Assembly: GCF_012986595.1 (NCBI RefSeq)
Contig: NZ_JAAQYM010000007.1
Location: 418,700 to 482,699, forward strand
DNA length: 64,000 nucleotides
Direction: 5' to 3'
Source of the DNA: Pseudomonas koreensis
GTDB taxonomy: Bacteria > Pseudomonadota > Gammaproteobacteria > Pseudomonadales > Pseudomonadaceae
Made by a program: the position numbers and the translations under genes. Each line of letters starts with the position of its first letter. Positions within the stretch are counted from its first letter, which is position 1. Positions 54,896 through 62,512 of the stretch are shown here, piece by piece. The notes under the pieces were generated by a model. It saw nothing but the letters and a program-made list of their open reading frames with translations. It ran no database searches and had not been told where the DNA came from.

Positions 54896-55272
54896 GTGGT
54901 GTGCTCCTGAGATTGTTGTTGGCTGGTGGTGACAGCCGTCAGTGGTGTGGGGGCGACATTGCGTTGGCCGTCCTGTTGGCGCTGCATGTGTTCATCGGCC
55001 TTGTAGGCGCGGATGTCGATCAGCGAGGCAACGTGGCGGATGTGCGCGTACTTCAGCGCTTTACGACTGGTGTCCAGCGTAGTGATCGGCAGCTGAATTC
55101 TGCCGCTCTGGATTTCCGCCACGAAGGACTGTTCGTTGAGGTTGCGAAAGTACTGCTCGCGCACTTTTTCCAGGGGGACCAGGACGTCGCCGAAGATGCG
55201 GTAGAGCAGTTCAACAGTGGCTGACTCCGGTGCAGCGTGCAGACGAAGTGGGTTCTGGTTAGCGGCTTTCAT
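54892..55272 (-). CDS. PrtN-like pyocin activator family protein
   Basis: 126 aa. The core ELLYRIFGDVLVPLEKVREQYFRNLNEQSFVAEIQSGRIQLPITTL...ALKYAHIRHVASLID follows the pyocin activator family, small DNA-binding proteins that in P. aeruginosa switch on pyocin genes after PrtR cleavage. The tail (QRQQDGQRN...) is Gln-rich. I chose ATG 55272, which overlaps the upstream stop (TAATG); a GTG four codons earlier is possible. Target unknown: no P-box was identified. Confidence 0.8.
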   Translation of the reverse strand: MKAANQNPLRLHAAPESATVELLYRIFGDVLVPLEKVREQYFRNLNEQSFVAEIQSGRIQLPITTLDTSRKALKYAHIRHVASLIDIRAYKADEHMQRQQDGQRNVAPTPLTAVTTSQQQSQEHTT

Positions 55273-55682
55273 TAGCTTATCCACGTCCTGACTGTCGTTC
55301 TGAGGTTGAGCACTGCCTCTTCAGCGGTGCCTCCATGCCTCGATATGTATTCATTGCCAGCCTGGGCCCCTGCGTTGGTCAGCAGCATCGTGAGCGAGGC
55401 ACGCCAGTCGAGTTCCGTCTTGCGAATGTTGAATGCAAAATCCCCGTGGTCGAACGTCGGAGTCGCATTGAGTAACTCAGCAATGGTTTCTAGCTCCATT
55501 GCTTCACGCTGCAGCTCCATTAGCTGGTACTGCGTCCAGTCTGCCTTGATATCAAATCGCTCCTCCAATTGTGCAATCGCGGCAATTTGAGTGATCACCT
55601 CGTGAATCTTGTGACGGCTACGCTGCTTTGCGGGCGTGCGTAAAAGGTCAATGAGGTACTGATCCATCAGATGGTTATTCAT
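55272..55682 (-). CDS. Phage protein of unknown function
   Basis: 136 aa, acidic, mostly helical by composition, no recognised family (MNNHLMDQYLIDLLRTPAKQR... TAEEAVLNLRTTVRTWIS). Start overlaps the end of the upstream 53-aa gene by 8 bp and has AAGGAAAAG upstream. Part of the leftward operon. Confidence 0.72.
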   Translation of the reverse strand: MNNHLMDQYLIDLLRTPAKQRSRHKIHEVITQIAAIAQLEERFDIKADWTQYQLMELQREAMELETIAELLNATPTFDHGDFAFNIRKTELDWRASLTMLLTNAGAQAGNEYISRHGGTAEEAVLNLRTTVRTWIS

Positions 55683-55836
55683 GTGTTCTTTTCCTTTTGG
55701 AGTGAGCCCATGTATTCAGGCAGTGGCGTCTGGTCAGCTCGCGCAGATGTTCGGGCACTTCGAGGAGCGCGGCGTTGCGCTCCTCGCGTGTGCGCATGGC
55801 AACGATCTGGCGGGCGTACTCCCTAGGCCACGTCAC
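55675..55836 (-). CDS. Small phage protein of unknown function
   Basis: 53 aa from a GTG start (VTWPREYARQIVAMRTREERNAALLEVPEHLREL), overlapping the previous gene by 14 bp. A TWPREYA-type N-terminus occurs in small proteins of Pseudomonas prophages. The reading frame continues upstream without stop, but those residues are antisense-like in composition, so the GTG is preferred. An ATG at residue 14 is the alternative. Confidence 0.62.
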   Translation of the reverse strand: MTWPREYARQIVAMRTREERNAALLEVPEHLRELTRRHCLNTWAHSKRKRTHE

Positions 55837-56104
55837 GGCGATCTGCCGGGATGGCAGGAAGATCGATGTCCAGCTGCTCGGCCAGCCAGCGGATGCCGGC
55901 TTGCATGACGCGGGTCGACTGGCTGTACTGCATTCCGCATTTTTCGTCATACCAGGGGCTGTCCTTGATCCGCAGGTACGCTTTGTCGCGCTTCGGGTCT
56001 GCCGGCAGGTTTCCCTTGAGCAAACCTTTTTCCCGCATGAGAGCGATCAATTTGGGGCGAGTGAGGCCGAGTTGTGCGGCTGCTTGGGCGAGGGTGCGTT
56101 CCAT
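55823..56104 (-). CDS. KilAC-like phage antirepressor domain protein
   Basis: 93 aa. MERTLAQAAAQLGLTRPKLIALMREKGLL with the later SQSTRVMQAGIRWLAEQL resembles the C-terminal DNA-binding domain of phage antirepressors (KilAC), without the N-terminal Bro/Ant domain. It could modulate the repressor at 56978. AGGAGGACGAT immediately upstream fixes the ATG. Confidence 0.72.
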   Translation of the reverse strand: MERTLAQAAAQLGLTRPKLIALMREKGLLKGNLPADPKRDKAYLRIKDSPWYDEKCGMQYSQSTRVMQAGIRWLAEQLDIDLPAIPADRRDVA

Positions 56105-56114
56105 ATCGTCCTCC

Positions 56115-56705
56115 TCATGCCGCGTGCGCAGCAGGAGTGGCCGCTGCAGCAAGGTGGTTGATGGACTCAAGGAGCCTTGCGTAGATCTCGGCATCGGGGT
56201 CGTACAAGGTGAAGCAGCGCGTATGCGGACTCTTGTTGCCGATGCTCAAGATGGCGGTGACCCCGCGGCGTGTATGAGTGCGATGCAGCGCCACATGCAG
56301 GGGAAGTTCAAAACCCATGTCGAGGCTCAGCACGCCGCCGGTGTGCACCAGTTCGAACACGCGCTGCTTGTCCTGGATATCAAAACGGCCGTATTGACGA
56401 TCCGCATGTGGGAGATGCACCAGATCGCTGGAGTTGCTCGCGTCGAACGGACCGTTGGCAATCTCTTCAATAAAGTCGGCCAGTTTGAGGTGCATCTTCT
56501 TGTCGTTTGGCAGGGTCAGCGTGTGGCGTTCGCTGCGCAGCTCCACGACAAAAGTGCTTTCCACTGCGCCGCGCTCAGCCTTGAGACGGAATGCCAGGCA
56601 TTCACGCTTCGGTGCTGTGCGCAGGACGTGGTTGAAGGTCTCGGTTAGGCTGACCTGGGCGTTAAGCAACTGCAGGGTGCGGTTGTCGATCTTGTACTTG
56701 ATCAT
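56115..56705 (-). CDS. Phage protein of unknown function
   Basis: 196 aa, mixed alpha/beta composition, no recognised family (MIKYKIDNRTLQLLNAQVSLTETFNHVLRTAPKRECLAFRL...). Start overlaps the upstream 59-aa gene (ATGA) with GGAGGG eight bases before. Confidence 0.72.
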   Translation of the reverse strand: MIKYKIDNRTLQLLNAQVSLTETFNHVLRTAPKRECLAFRLKAERGAVESTFVVELRSERHTLTLPNDKKMHLKLADFIEEIANGPFDASNSSDLVHLPHADRQYGRFDIQDKQRVFELVHTGGVLSLDMGFELPLHVALHRTHTRRGVTAILSIGNKSPHTRCFTLYDPDAEIYARLLESINHLAAAATPAAHAA

Positions 56706-56881
56706 GCCGCATGCCCTCCACCGTTCGGATCGATAGGAGAGGGCTGGCAGGACTTGGCGACAAGCTTGGGTTTGCTGTTACGAATGACGACCAGGCAGCC
56801 CGTGGTGAGCTGCAGCTGTTCAATCAGTTTGCGATTGCTGACGCATGCTGGATGGACATGCAAGGTTGCGGTGGTGCGCAT
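56702..56881 (-). CDS. Small basic phage protein, first gene of the leftward operon
   Basis: 59 aa: MRTTATLHVHPACVSNRKLIEQLQLTTGCLVVIRNSKPKLV... with a GCGAGG site before the ATG; its TGA overlaps the next ATG. No family recognised. The overlap and ribosome site make a real gene likely. Confidence 0.7.
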   Translation of the reverse strand: MRTTATLHVHPACVSNRKLIEQLQLTTGCLVVIRNSKPKLVAKSCQPSPIDPNGGGHAA

Positions 56882-56920
56882 AGGTATTGCCTCGCTCTGT
56901 GGTAAAGAGTGAGGCGAATA

Positions 56921-56935
56921 TCAACCAGTGGTTAA
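56921..56935. promoter_or_regulatory. Left operator candidate OL1
   Basis: TCAACCAGTGGTTAA, a TCAAC-N5-GTTGA type palindrome with one half-site mismatch, 40 bp upstream of the leftward operon. Confidence 0.6.
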
Positions 56936-56944
56936 ATTAAGTCA

Positions 56945-56959
56945 ACAACCATCAGGTGA
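56945..56959. promoter_or_regulatory. Left operator candidate OL2
   Basis: ACAACCATCAGGTGA, two mismatches to TCAAC-N5-GTTGA, centre 24 bp from OL1. Confidence 0.4.
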
Positions 56960-56977
56960 AAATGTGGGGTTTACTAT

Positions 56978-57700
56978 TCACTCGGGAGTGAATGAACCAA
57001 CGATTTTTCCGCAAATTTGCATTTCATCCGTCATTTCAATGATGGGGTATTGCGGGTTTATAGGTTTTAAGTAGTGCTTTCCGGCGTCCTTCACTAACAC
57101 CTTGAACGTGGCTTCGTTGCTGCTCGGCAAAGAAGCGATCACTCGATCACCGTTGTTCACAGCGAGATCGGGATCGACAAAAATGATGCAGCCCTCTGGA
57201 TAGCTGCGACCTGGGCCGGTATTTGTCATTGAGTCTCCGACAACGCGAAGCGCATACCCCGATCTGCTGATATTCACAGGGCAGGGCACCCACTGTTCGG
57301 CATGGAGTAGTTCGACGGTAGGCGCAATCTCGCACCAAGCTCCAGCTTGAACCCATGAGATCAGCGGCACTTTGTTCATGCTTGATGTCAAGGCGATAAC
57401 ATTCTCGTCCTGCGCTACTTGCTGATTACCTGTTTCATGAGGAAAAACTGGCATGACCCCATGCTCAAGCCACTCCCTGCGCACGCCTAGCCAGGCGGAT
57501 AGCGCCGTTAAACTATCGATTTCTGGAATAGCCGCCCCGTTTAGCCATTTACTGACGGCTTGGGCGGTCTTAACCACTCCCTTGGAGCTGAGCTGTTTGA
57601 TGATGTCTGCCCCTCGGCCACGCTGACGTACGCCATTGGCGTCCAGTGCAGTATTAAGCCGCTCGGCAAACATAAGTCTTTCGGATTCTTTATCAATCAT
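56978..57700 (-). CDS. Phage repressor, XRE helix-turn-helix plus S24 peptidase (CI/LexA type)
   Basis: 240 aa. Helix-turn-helix in RGADIIKQLSSKGVVKTAQAVSKWLNG, and a C-terminal S24 domain with Ala-Gly cleavage site in WVQAGAW, catalytic Ser in VVGDSMTN and Lys in ATFKVLVKD. It should keep lysogeny and self-cleave with RecA after DNA damage. No strong ribosome site at 57700; an inner ATG at 57673 (MFAERLNTAL) is an alternative. Operator OR-a overlaps its start. Confidence 0.93.
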   Translation of the reverse strand: MIDKESERLMFAERLNTALDANGVRQRGRGADIIKQLSSKGVVKTAQAVSKWLNGAAIPEIDSLTALSAWLGVRREWLEHGVMPVFPHETGNQQVAQDENVIALTSSMNKVPLISWVQAGAWCEIAPTVELLHAEQWVPCPVNISRSGYALRVVGDSMTNTGPGRSYPEGCIIFVDPDLAVNNGDRVIASLPSSNEATFKVLVKDAGKHYLKPINPQYPIIEMTDEMQICGKIVGSFTPE

Positions 57701-57708
57701 AGGTTGAT
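57694..57708. promoter_or_regulatory. Right operator candidate OR-a
   Basis: TCAATCATAGGTTGA, one mismatch to TCAAC-N5-GTTGA. Overlaps the repressor start codon, suggesting autoregulation. Confidence 0.65.
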
Positions 57709-57725
57709 AGTCACATAATGATTGC

Positions 57726-57740
57726 TAATCTGTCAGTTGA
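57726..57740. promoter_or_regulatory. Right operator candidate OR-b
   Basis: TAATCTGTCAGTTGA, one good half-site (GTTGA) and one poor. Centre 32 bp from OR-a. Confidence 0.45.
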
Positions 57741-57749
57741 ACATTATTA

Positions 57750-57764
57750 TCAACCGACAGTTGA
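57750..57764. promoter_or_regulatory. Right operator candidate OR-c
   Basis: TCAACCGACAGTTGA with perfect half-sites, centre 24 bp from OR-b and just before the cro-like ribosome site. Confidence 0.7.
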
Positions 57765-57776
57765 AAGGAGGCATTC

Positions 57777-58034
57777 ATGCTTAACCCACAGAGCTTCCCA
57801 AATGCCATTGCCTTCGCCTTTGAGGCTGTAGGCGGTATTGGAGCAGCAGCACGTGTGTGTGGACGCAGTTATCAAGCACTCAACAAGTGGAGGCTAGCAG
57901 CTTCGTTACCACGCACCGATTACACAGGTGAGACGGAGTACGCGAAATTGCTTGCTGCAGCTGCACGAGAAAAAGGCAACCCATTCGACGCCGATTGGCT
58001 GCTCGGAAAATCTGCACCACAGAAAGCTGCATAG
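57777..58034 (+). CDS. Cro-like phage regulator
   Basis: 85 aa. Helix-turn-helix of the YdaS/Cro kind: NAIAFAFEAVGGIGAAARVCGRSYQALNKWRLAASLPRTDYTGETEYAKLLAAAA. Divergent from the repressor across the operators. AAGGAGG is 5 bases before the ATG. First gene of the rightward transcript. Confidence 0.88.
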   Translation: MLNPQSFPNAIAFAFEAVGGIGAAARVCGRSYQALNKWRLAASLPRTDYTGETEYAKLLAAAAREKGNPFDADWLLGKSAPQKAA

Positions 58035-58353
58035 AAAAAAGGCGACCCAAGGGTCGCCCAGTTTCTCCCGACAGCATCACCACAACGCAGTCGGGTCGCG
58101 ATGGCAGAAGGCGAGCACACCACATGCCGCCGACTTTCATCGCGTTTCCAAGGCTCGGAAGCCTTGGTGTTGCTGCCGTTCTTACCACAGAGCTGGCAGC
58201 TGTTGCGCCAGGGGTGAACAACGGATTGTTCGCCCCGGCACGGTGCCGGTGTTGGTCTTACGAACCTAGCCGGCTTTGGGCCTCTCCAGACCACGCGGCA
58301 AATGTATCACCAACTTCTGTCGCGCGGCACTGGCAACTTTTAGGATTAATGCC
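58035..58353 (+). other. Gene-free region with three perfect hairpins (cro to cII)
   Basis: Stems GGCGACCC/GGGTCGCC (58041-58058), CCAAGGCT/AGCCTTGG (58147-58166) and CCGGCAC/GTGCCGG (58235-58249). None is followed by a T-run. In lambdoid phages this interval holds nutR and tR1. No coding frame with a ribosome site was found. Confidence 0.55.
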
Positions 58354-58872
58354 ATGAGCCGTATCGCTCTTAGTTCTTTGGAACGGGCGCAGCGGGAAAT
58401 CCTGCCGCTCGATTTAGCGCTGTACCACGCCGCTCGCGATTACCCGGGCGGCGCTGCTGCCATCGCAGCCACCACTGGCCGCAACCCGACCACGCTGCAA
58501 CACAAGCTGTCGCCAACCCACCCGAGCCACTCCATCAACATTCAGGAGTTCGGCGAGATCCTCGAACTGACCAAGGATCGCCGCATTCTTGATGCGGTGC
58601 ATGCGCTGGTCGGTGACACGGTCTGGCAGGAGCTGGCCGACACCTACACCAACGATATGCCCGAGACCTTGACCACCGGCATCGCCGAATACTTTCGCCA
58701 GGTCGCTGATCTGGCCGAGACTTGGGCCAAGAGCATCGGCGACGGTGTGGTGACTGATCAGGAACTCGCCGCGATTCGCCTGCAGGTGTTCCGAGGTATT
58801 CAAGGTCTGCTGGGTTTGTTCAACCGCGCCACCTACGTCAACCAGACGACGCGAGGTGCCGACCGTGGCTGA
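58354..58872 (+). CDS. CII-like phage regulatory protein (CP76 family)
   Basis: 172 aa. The N-terminal part PLDLALYHAARDYPGGAAAIAATTGRNPTTLQHKLSP with the later NIQEFGEILELTKDRRILDAVHAL is the phage CII/CP76 pattern, followed by a helical C-terminus. It likely promotes lysogeny transcription. AGGAT lies 7 bases before the ATG at 58354. Confidence 0.85.
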   Translation: MSRIALSSLERAQREILPLDLALYHAARDYPGGAAAIAATTGRNPTTLQHKLSPTHPSHSINIQEFGEILELTKDRRILDAVHALVGDTVWQELADTYTNDMPETLTTGIAEYFRQVADLAETWAKSIGDGVVTDQELAAIRLQVFRGIQGLLGLFNRATYVNQTTRGADRG

Positions 58873-59089
58873 CATCGCCGATTTCGCCAACGATCTGGTG
58901 CAGGAACGCATCGATCAGGCCATGGCCGCGCGCAGCGCTGCCAAAGCAGAAAGCGCTGCCCATTCTTTGCTGTTCTGTGAAGCCTGTGACGATCCGATTC
59001 CGGAAGCGCGCCGCCTGGCCCAACCGGGTTGCTCGCAGTGCATCAGCTGTCAGTCCCTCTCTGAGCGGGGGATTCAGCATGCTCGATGA
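58865..59089 (+). CDS. TraR/DksA C4-type zinc finger protein
   Basis: 74 aa, GTG start (VADIADFANDLVQERIDQAM). A C-x2-C...C-x2-C finger (CEACDDPIPEARRL...CSQCISCQ) marks the small phage and plasmid TraR family, which binds RNA polymerase in the secondary channel and mimics DksA/ppGpp. Overlaps both neighbours (8 and 11 bp). Confidence 0.88.
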   Translation: MADIADFANDLVQERIDQAMAARSAAKAESAAHSLLFCEACDDPIPEARRLAQPGCSQCISCQSLSERGIQHAR

Positions 59090-61298
59090 GGTATTGGGCC
59101 AATTCGCCGATTACGGTCTGGAGCCAGCGCAACCGCTGGTGTTCGGCAAGCTGACCCGCTGCAAGACATCGCAGGACAAGGGCAAGGAAAAGAACGGCTG
59201 GTACGTGGTGCACGAGCAGCGCACGGAGAAGGGCGACACCCTGATCTTTGGCGCCTTCGGTGACTGGCGTTCGGGCGAGACGCAGAAGATCAAGGTCAAG
59301 GCCGGCCGCATGTCGCCTGAAGAGCGTGAAGTGATGCGCGCCCGCCAGGAGGAAGCCAAGCGCCGCGCTGCCGAAATCGCGAGTAACGCTGCGCGGCGGG
59401 CCGCGAAAAGGGCGCAGGGTTTGTTCGAGCGCATGCCGACCACCGGCCGCAGCGACTACCTGGACCGTAAGCAGATCGTTGGTATCAACGTTCGTTACGC
59501 GCCGCGCACCGGTGCAGTACTGGTGCCGATGAACAATGCCCGTGATCAGATCATGGGCCTGCAGGTGATCTTCCCGAACAAGCAGGAAGACACCGGCCGC
59601 GACAAATCCTACTGGCCTTACGGGATGGCGAAGGAGGGCACTTTCCACCTGCTCGGTCCGCACCCGGTACCGGGCGAACCGGTGCTGGTCTGTGAGGGGT
59701 ACGCCACCGGCGCCAGCCTGCACATGGCGACGTCGCTTGCCGTGGCTGTGGCCTTCGATGCGGGCAACTTGTTGGCCGTGTGTAAGGTCATGCGCGAGCG
59801 CTTCGCCGGCTGCCCGCTGATCATCTGCCGCGACGACGACTGGAAGACCACCAAGCCTAATGGCGATGCCTGGAATCCGGGCGACGAGAAGGCGAGCAAT
59901 GCTGCGTTGATCGTCGGCGCTCAGGTCGTTGCGCCGATCTTCTCTGTCGAGCGTCATGACAAGTGGACCGACTTCAACGACCTGCACGTCGCTGAAGGCC
60001 TCGACGCGGTTCGCCGTCAGGTGCTGGCCGTGGTCCGCCCACCGGCAGCCGGTGGCTGGAAAGATCAGTTGGCTCGCAGTGAAAGCGGCGCCTTGATCGC
60101 GCACATGCAGAACGTCGAACTGATCCTGGCTCACGACGAACGCTGGGCCGGGGTGATCAGCTACTGCGCCTTCAGCTCGAAGATCGTCAAGCTGCGTGCG
60201 GCGCCCTATGGCGGCGGCACCGGAGAGTGGGCCGACATTGATGACGTGCGGGTGATGAAGTGGCTCGCACAGCAGTACAACCTGCGTGTGAAGTCCTCGC
60301 ACGTGATCGAGGCCGTCAGCGTCGTGGCGCACGACCACGCCTTTCACCCGGTGCGCGAGTACCTGAAAAAGCTGGAGTGGGACCGCGTGTCACGCCTGGA
60401 GCGTTGGTTGACCGATGTCATGGGGGTGAAGGCAACCGACTACACGTCCAAGGTTGGCAAGCGCTGGATGATCTCGGCCGTGGCGCGGGTGATGAAACCC
60501 GGCTGCAAGGCTGACTCGGTGATGATCCTCGAAGGCGTACAGGGCGCCGGTAAGTCGACCGCGATGAGTGTGCTCGGCGGCGAGTGGTTCATGGACACGC
60601 CGTTTGCCCTCGGCGACAAGGATGGCTTTCAGGCGATTCGCGGTAAGTGGATTGTCGAGCTCGGCGAGCTGGACAGCTTCAACAAGGCCGAAAGTACCAA
60701 GGCCAAACAGTTCTTCTCGGCGTCCACCGACACCTACCGCGAAAGCTATGGCCGTAGAACCCTGGACGTGCCACGCCAGTGTGTCTTCGTCGGTACCACG
60801 AACCAGGACGAGTACCTCAAGGACGCCACCGGCAACCGTCGTTATTGGCCGGTGGCCTGTACCAAGGTCGACGTGGCGTTGCTGCGCGAGATCCGCGACC
60901 AGTTGTGGGCCGAAGCGATGTTCTGCTTTGAGGCCGGCGACCTCTGGTGGGTAACGCGAGAAGAAGCGCCGATGTTCAGCGAGGAGCAGGACGAACGCTT
61001 TGTGGTGGACGAATGGGAAACGCCCATCCTGACCTGGCTCGAAGAGTCGCAGATCGGCGAGACCACCACCGGCAGTGAAGTGATGAGTCAGGCGCTCAAG
61101 CTCGATCCCGGTCATTGGGGCAAACCCGAGCAGATGCGTGTGGGTGCGATCCTGCATCGATTGGGGTGGCGACGTTTCCGTTTGGGCGCCTTGAGCAAGA
61201 GCGGCCAGCGGCCATGGGCGTACAAGAAACCTGAGGGTTGGGGCAGGGCGCCGGCGCTGGAACAACCTGAGCTTGAGGAGCCGTGCTTCGATGATTAA
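59079..61298 (+). CDS. Phage primase-helicase (toprim-like plus VapE-type ATPase)
   Basis: 739 aa. The N-terminal half has a DNA-primase toprim-like segment (VLVCEGYATGASLHMATSLAVAVAFDAGNL, then LIICRDDD near residues 203-250). The C-terminal half is a virulence-associated-E-type superfamily 3-like ATPase with Walker A LEGVQGAGKST (about 482-492), GKWIVELGELDSF as Walker B region and VGTTNQDEYLKDATGNRRYWPV. It probably starts prophage DNA replication; two repeat arrays lie 0.4-0.7 kb downstream. The ATG at 59079 overlaps the zinc finger gene. Confidence 0.9.
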   Translation: MLDEVLGQFADYGLEPAQPLVFGKLTRCKTSQDKGKEKNGWYVVHEQRTEKGDTLIFGAFGDWRSGETQKIKVKAGRMSPEEREVMRARQEEAKRRAAEIASNAARRAAKRAQGLFERMPTTGRSDYLDRKQIVGINVRYAPRTGAVLVPMNNARDQIMGLQVIFPNKQEDTGRDKSYWPYGMAKEGTFHLLGPHPVPGEPVLVCEGYATGASLHMATSLAVAVAFDAGNLLAVCKVMRERFAGCPLIICRDDDWKTTKPNGDAWNPGDEKASNAALIVGAQVVAPIFSVERHDKWTDFNDLHVAEGLDAVRRQVLAVVRPPAAGGWKDQLARSESGALIAHMQNVELILAHDERWAGVISYCAFSSKIVKLRAAPYGGGTGEWADIDDVRVMKWLAQQYNLRVKSSHVIEAVSVVAHDHAFHPVREYLKKLEWDRVSRLERWLTDVMGVKATDYTSKVGKRWMISAVARVMKPGCKADSVMILEGVQGAGKSTAMSVLGGEWFMDTPFALGDKDGFQAIRGKWIVELGELDSFNKAESTKAKQFFSASTDTYRESYGRRTLDVPRQCVFVGTTNQDEYLKDATGNRRYWPVACTKVDVALLREIRDQLWAEAMFCFEAGDLWWVTREEAPMFSEEQDERFVVDEWETPILTWLEESQIGETTTGSEVMSQALKLDPGHWGKPEQMRVGAILHRLGWRRFRLGALSKSGQRPWAYKKPEGWGRAPALEQPELEEPCFDD

Positions 61299-61650
61299 AG
61301 CGATCGATATGGCCCTTAAGCAGTGGGCGCAGGAGCTTCACAGCGACGAGGTCGCCGCCGGTTACTCGGGCGGCAACATGGTCGCCATGATGATGGAGAG
61401 CGGCGGTCAGCTTGTGCGCGGAAGGCGCGGCAGCAGGGTGCCGCTGGAGGCCTCCCTGGACATTGAGCGCATCGTCAAGAAACGCCTTGATCCCGAGTTG
61501 ATGACGGTGGTGCAGGTGCATTACTTCCAGCCTGATGCGCCTCTGACTGCGCGTCTGGCTGAGAGTGGCTGCACACGCAACCTCTACTACCAGCGCCTGC
61601 ATGACGCTCACATCGTGGTTGAGCACTTCCTCCTGGGGGAAGCGGCTTGA
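61291..61650 (+). CDS. Small phage protein, possibly Q-like antiterminator
   Basis: 119 aa. Basic, with a C-terminal helix-turn-helix-like segment (PLTARLAESGCTRNLYYQRLHDAHIVVEHFL) similar to sigma-region 4 and to phage antitermination Q proteins. Position between the replication gene and holin is where Q genes lie. Function inferred. Start MIKAIDMALKQW at 61291 after GAGGAG, overlapping the primase-helicase end by 8 bp. Confidence 0.6.
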   Translation: MIKAIDMALKQWAQELHSDEVAAGYSGGNMVAMMMESGGQLVRGRRGSRVPLEASLDIERIVKKRLDPELMTVVQVHYFQPDAPLTARLAESGCTRNLYYQRLHDAHIVVEHFLLGEAA

Positions 61651-61676
61651 TCGTGGGCATTACTATGGCTCGCGCC

Positions 61677-61945
61677 GTCCCACTGGCCTGCCTCCGTCCC
61701 ACTGCTTTTTGCGGTGGTGGGACGGGCGCAGGCCCCGTCGTTGTTGGGCTGTCCCACCGTCCCACCTTTTTCATGCCTCCCGCCCGTGTATGCGTAGCGG
61801 GCATCAATGCGCGTGTTCACGCGCACGCGTGTTTTTAAATATTCTCTCTATACACGAGAAAAGAGAGATAAAAGTAGGACGGTGGGGCAAAGCCCCAATC
61901 TGCGGGGCTTTCAGACGTCCCACCTTGATTTAGAGAGGTGGGACG
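61677..61945. repeat. Cluster of GTCCCAC motifs in both orientations
   Basis: Seven exact copies in 270 bp: plus strand at 61677, 61696, 61751, 61759 and 61917; minus strand at 61717 and 61938. Two pairs form inverted repeats of identical geometry, GTCCCAC-N14-GTGGGAC at 61696-61723 and 61917-61944, with arms extending to 9 and 10 bp. A GCGCGTG/CACGCGC palindrome and an AAAGCCCC/GGGGCTTT hairpin (61889-61911) lie between. No gene is supported here. Confidence 0.8.
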
Positions 61946-61985
61946 CATGGGACGCCAGAAAAGCAAAAGACGGCCGGGATAGATA

Positions 61986-62035
61986 TTCACCGACATTCGC
62001 CAGCCGTTCACCGAGCGTCACCCACACATTCACCG
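61986..62035. repeat. Phased TTCACCG direct repeats
   Basis: TTCACCG at 61986, 62007 and 62029, with weaker TTCGCCA at 61996 and GTCACCC at 62017, so five motifs every 10-11 bp on one face of the helix. It looks like an iteron or regulator array. Confidence 0.7.
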
Positions 62036-62135
62036 GATGGCATTAAAACGGTCTTGCTGCCACCAGAATCGACCTGTAAAAAGGGGCCATCTTCGATGGG
62101 TGCGACCGCAAAGCGCGGTAGGCCACCCACCACCT

Positions 62136-62166
62136 GACCCGGCCATTGCGCCGGGTCTTTTTGTTT
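62136..62166 (+). terminator. Terminator before the holin gene
   Basis: GACCCGGC-CATTGC-GCCGGGTC stem followed by TTTTTGTTT, 14 bp before the holin ATG. It would end early transcription and be the natural target of an antiterminator. Confidence 0.88.
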
Positions 62167-62179
62167 AAGGGGCCGGGCA

Positions 62180-62512
62180 ATGACGAACGAGCAACAGGCA
62201 CTGGCAGAGATGCCGATCTGGTTGGTGATTGCCCTGTCCCTGGTTGGCGGTGTCTCCGGCGAGATGTGGCGCGCCGACAAGGATGGAGCACGAGGCTGGG
62301 CCTTACTGCGCCGCCTCGCACTTCGGTCCGGCGCCTGCATCGTCTGCGGCGTGTCAGCAATGATGTTGCTGTTCGGTGCAGGCCTGTCGATCTGGACAGC
62401 CGGCGCCCTCGGTTGCCTGACTGCGATGGCCGGCGCCGATGTCGCCATCGGCTTGTACGAACGCTGGGTGGCCAAACGGCTCGATCTGAGCGAGGCAGAA
62501 CCGAAGGCATGA
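62180..62512 (+). CDS. Phage holin
   Basis: 110 aa with three hydrophobic segments (MPIWLVIALSLVGGVSG; SGACIVCGVSAMMLLFGAGLSIW; AGALGCLTAMAGADVAIGLYERW) and a charged C-terminus (KRLDLSEAEPKA), a class I holin layout. AAGGGG precedes the ATG. No endolysin follows directly. Confidence 0.82.
   Translation: MTNEQQALAEMPIWLVIALSLVGGVSGEMWRADKDGARGWALLRRLALRSGACIVCGVSAMMLLFGAGLSIWTAGALGCLTAMAGADVAIGLYERWVAKRLDLSEAEPKA

Noticed and set aside
59043..60347. Leftward open frame of 434 codons opposite the primase-helicase
   Set aside because: Antisense frame without ribosome site; the opposite strand has Walker and toprim motifs.
61677..62035. CRISPR array
   Set aside because: Repeats are only 7 bp, occur in both orientations and have irregular spacing; no cas genes are near.
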